From contig JAEWRF010000069.1 in the NCBI GenBank assembly GCA_023460155.1, positions 1 through 8,194 on the forward strand: a DNA stretch of 8,194 nucleotides, given 5' to 3'. The notes beneath the pieces are model-generated. The model made no database searches and had not been told where the DNA came from. It was given only the letters and a program-made list of their open reading frames with translations. Shown here in pieces: positions 6,003 through 8,194 of the stretch (position 1 is its first letter; each line of letters opens with the position of its first letter). The translations under genes and the position numbers were made by a program. The stretch is from Bacillota bacterium (GTDB lineage: Bacteria; Bacillota; Clostridia; Oscillospirales; Acutalibacteraceae).

Positions 6003-6012
6003 TAGGGTCAAC

Positions 6013-7362
6013 TCAGCCACTTCCCTGTTTTTTTCGGCAAAACGCCGCAAGAAAGAATCCATCCGTGCCGTTTGCGTACGGCATCAGCGTCCATTCGTTT
6101 TCCGGTTCCGAGATTGCCCGCACTTCCTGCTCAGGCAGTGAAAGAGCCAGCGGCTCAAAATCCGCATGCTCTGAAAGGAACTTACGCGCCACCCCGGAAT
6201 TTTCCCGCGGATTCAACGTACAGGTAGAATAAAACAGGGTGCCTCCTTTTTTTACCAATTCGGAGGTTCTACACAGAATAAGGTACTGCAAATCCGGCAA
6301 GCTGTCAAGAGCAGGCGCCAATTTATATCGGATTTCGGGTTTCCGGCGCAGAACGCCGAGGCCGGAACAGGGTACGTCGCACAGCACTTTATCAGCGGGT
6401 TCCGGGTCTTTCCCCGGCTCCGCGGCGTCCCTCACGGAAGCGGAAACCGATGCAAGGTGCAGCCGTTCGGCACCCTCCCGGATCAGCTTTACCTTCCCCT
6501 CGTACTTGTCAAAGGCGGTTACCTTCCCTCTGCCGTTCATGAGCTCGGCGAGGGTAAAGGTCTTGCCGCCCGGAGCTGCGCAGACATCCAGAACACTTTC
6601 GCCCTCCTGGGGATTCAGCATCGTGCAGCAGATCTGAGAAGAAAGGTCCTGCACGTGGAAAAGGCCTTCGCCGTAGCAGGAAGAACGGCCGATTTCCCCC
6701 GGAGTCTTCAGCCGAAGCGCCCCGGAGGGCCACCCGACGTGCTCCGCGCGGATATTTTCCCCGGAAAGCCTTTCCACTAATTGTTCCTCAGTGACAAGCG
6801 TATTATTCACACGGATAAAAACATCGGCCTTTTCCGTGAGACTTTCCAGAAGCCGGACGGCGACGGGCTCCCCGTAGGCCTCCCTCCAAAGGGAAATAAG
6901 CCATTCGGGGCAGGAATATTTCACGCTTAAGTACCGGAGCGGCTCCTTCACGGGGTCCGGCTGCGGAAGCTCTCCGAGTTTTCGCAGGAGGTTCCGCAGC
7001 ACGGCGTTAATAAAGCCGGAAGCGCGCATCTCGCCGTTTTTCTTGGCAAGCTCGACGCATTCGTTTACCGCGGCGGAAGCGGGGATTTTTTCCAGAAACA
7101 GGAGCTGGTAAACCCCCATGCGTAGAATTTCCCGTGTTTTTGGGCTCATTTTTTTCATCGGGATCTTGGAAAAGCACCCGATATAATAATCCAGTGTGAT
7201 CCGGCGCTCAAGCACTCCGTAAAAAAGTGCCGTGGCAAGCGACCGGTCGGATCCGTTCAGCGGCGTGCTTTTCAGGGCGTGATCCAGCACAAGGTTGGAG
7301 TAACCCTTATCAAGCTCGACCCGCAGCAGCGCCCGCAGCGCCGCAGATCTTGCGTTTTCCAT
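6013..7362 (-). CDS. rsmB: 16S rRNA (cytosine-5) methyltransferase RsmB
   Basis: RsmB methylates C967 (E. coli numbering) of 16S rRNA using S-adenosylmethionine. The 449-residue product has an N-terminal NusB-like helical RNA-binding domain (about 1-130, with TREILRMGVYQLLFL and GFINAVLRNL). A Rossmann-type methyltransferase domain follows: the SAM-binding loop VLDVCAAPGGKT (257-268), the first catalytic-type motif DVPCSGLG with C332, and the nucleophile motif STCTLNPREN with C381. The C-terminal GTDGFFLAAF is also typical. The ATG at 7362 overlaps the stop of the peptidase gene as TGATG, with AGGG about 5 bases upstream, so coupling is likely. It sits between fmt and rlmN as in many Firmicutes. 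Confidence 0.96.
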   Translation of the reverse strand: MENARSAALRALLRVELDKGYSNLVLDHALKSTPLNGSDRSLATALFYGVLERRITLDYYIGCFSKIPMKKMSPKTREILRMGVYQLLFLEKIPASAAVNECVELAKKNGEMRASGFINAVLRNLLRKLGELPQPDPVKEPLRYLSVKYSCPEWLISLWREAYGEPVAVRLLESLTEKADVFIRVNNTLVTEEQLVERLSGENIRAEHVGWPSGALRLKTPGEIGRSSCYGEGLFHVQDLSSQICCTMLNPQEGESVLDVCAAPGGKTFTLAELMNGRGKVTAFDKYEGKVKLIREGAERLHLASVSASVRDAAEPGKDPEPADKVLCDVPCSGLGVLRRKPEIRYKLAPALDSLPDLQYLILCRTSELVKKGGTLFYSTCTLNPRENSGVARKFLSEHADFEPLALSLPEQEVRAISEPENEWTLMPYANGTDGFFLAAFCRKKQGSG

Positions 7363-8066
7363 CAGTCCCTGCCCTGCCGGTTCCCCGCGATCATCAGCAG
7401 GCGCAGCAGGGTCATGATCGCGGTAAAGCTGGCGGCCAGGTAAGTCATCGCAGCGGCGGTGAGCACTTTTTTCGCGCCCTCCAGCTCTTCGGGGTAAAGG
7501 ATGCCGGTCACTTCCAGCGCTTTGACGGCGCGGAGGCTTGCGTTGATCTCTACCGGAAGAGTCGCGAGCTGGAACAGAACCGCGAAGCTGTAAAGGGCGA
7601 TGCCGCAGTAGACCACAAAGGAATACTGTGTCGGGAGGATCAGGCCGATAATGACAAGGGGAATTGCGAGCCGGGAACCGAAATTCGTAACCGGCACCAG
7701 AGCCGTTCTGATTTTGTTGGGGAAATAGCCGTGCGCGTCCTGAATGGCGTGTCCCGCCTCATGGGCGGCAACGCCGACCGCTGCAACGGAAGTCGAGGCG
7801 TAAACATCCTGTGAAAGGCTGATCGTGCGGTTTCGGGGATCGAAATTGTCGGTGAGGCTGCCGGAAATCTGCCGCACCGAAACACCCTCGGCGCCTCCGT
7901 ACTGAGCGACGCTCTGCGCCGCATCAGCGCCGGTAATATTGCGCGCCGTGCGGATCCTCGAATACCGGGAGAAGGCGGACTTCACCTTTGCCTGCGCGAT
8001 CATGGTTACAATCAGCGCAGGAAGCATGAACAGGAAATATGTATAATCAAAGTAATAAAAGCCCAT
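7362..8066 (-). CDS. yugP: Membrane-bound neutral zinc metallopeptidase (YugP family)
   Basis: This is a predicted integral-membrane zinc protease; its substrate is not known to me. The 234-residue length fits the family. An N-terminal membrane segment (about 8-24, YTYFLFMLPALIVTMIA) is followed by a soluble part with NFDPRNRTISLS (74-85). The zinc motif AAHEAGHAIQ comes next, with H102, E103 and H106. E173 in LPVEINAS is the likely third ligand, in a conserved (L/V)PVE(F/I)NAS pattern. Two or three more membrane segments are seen at about 131-146, 148-168 and 202-227. The ATG at 8066 has GGAGGG 7 bases upstream. It starts 15 bases after fmt ends and overlaps rsmB by one base. The position between fmt and rsmB recurs in Clostridia as far as I recall, but a functional link to translation is unproven. 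Confidence 0.9.
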   Translation of the reverse strand: MGFYYFDYTYFLFMLPALIVTMIAQAKVKSAFSRYSRIRTARNITGADAAQSVAQYGGAEGVSVRQISGSLTDNFDPRNRTISLSQDVYASTSVAAVGVAAHEAGHAIQDAHGYFPNKIRTALVPVTNFGSRLAIPLVIIGLILPTQYSFVVYCGIALYSFAVLFQLATLPVEINASLRAVKALEVTGILYPEELEGAKKVLTAAAMTYLAASFTAIMTLLRLLMIAGNRQGRD

Positions 8067-8081
8067 GGAAGTTCCCTCCGT

Positions 8082-8194
8082 TCATTTCAGCATCGTTCCG
8101 TCGATTGCGGGATGTCCGCGCAGAAAATCCCCGCCGTTCATTCTCTTTCCGTTTTCCGGCTGCACCTCAAGAAGTTCCAGAACAGTTCCTTCCC
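8082..8194 (-). CDS. fmt: Methionyl-tRNA formyltransferase, C-terminal end (partial)
   Basis: Only the last 36 codons lie in the window; the gene runs off the right edge. The readable part contains GTVLELLEVQPENGKRM and then GGDFLRGHPAIDGTMLK before the stop. VQPE-x-GKRM...DFLRGH is the usual end of Fmt, the enzyme that formylates initiator Met-tRNA. Its place upstream of the YugP-type peptidase and rsmB fits the known def-fmt-rsmB order. Identity rests on this short tail plus context. Confidence 0.87.
   Translation of the reverse strand, partial: EGTVLELLEVQPENGKRMNGGDFLRGHPAIDGTMLK

Overview
The window carries a compact, almost entirely minus-strand housekeeping operon of a spore-forming, moderately GC-rich Firmicute. 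Three things point to the class Clostridia, probably an Oscillospiraceae/Ruminococcaceae-type organism: the order fmt - zinc peptidase - rsmB - rlmN - prpC - prkC - rsgA - thiN, strong AGGAGG ribosome binding sites, and a spoVM gene. The species-level guess is inference from gene order and base composition only.

Reading along the minus strand (right to left), the window opens with the last 36 codons of methionyl-tRNA formyltransferase (fmt). Next come a membrane zinc metallopeptidase of the YugP type, the 16S rRNA m5C methyltransferase RsmB, and the 23S rRNA/tRNA m2A methyltransferase RlmN. These are followed by a PP2C phosphatase (PrpC/Stp) and its partner PASTA kinase PrkC, the ribosome-assembly GTPase RsgA, and thiamine pyrophosphokinase ThiN. 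Genes overlap or lie within about 20 bases of each other, so co-transcription and translational coupling are likely. The theme is initiator tRNA formylation, rRNA modification and ribosome maturation, combined with the Ser/Thr phosphorylation switch that responds to cell-wall status. The ribulose-phosphate epimerase gene rpe, which lies between rsgA and thiN in Bacillus subtilis, is absent here.

The left 670 bases are the most interesting part. Downstream of thiN are two very small minus-strand genes. One encodes a 54-residue Cys-rich, double-hydrophobic membrane protein that I do not recognise. The other is a 23-codon gene that I identify as spoVM, the spore-coat morphogenetic amphipathic peptide; its position next to thiN matches B. 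subtilis. A SigA-like promoter (TTCACA, 17 bases, TATACT) sits between thiN and this pair. Converging on spoVM from the left is a 63-codon plus-strand gene of unknown function. It is preceded by a near-perfect mother-cell SigE promoter (GAATATT, 14 bases, CATACAAT). The two convergent units share a bidirectional hairpin terminator whose loop contains the stop codon of the plus-strand gene. This corner therefore looks like a small sporulation island with two uncharacterised small proteins around SpoVM.

I found no RNA genes, mobile elements, CRISPR arrays or riboswitches.
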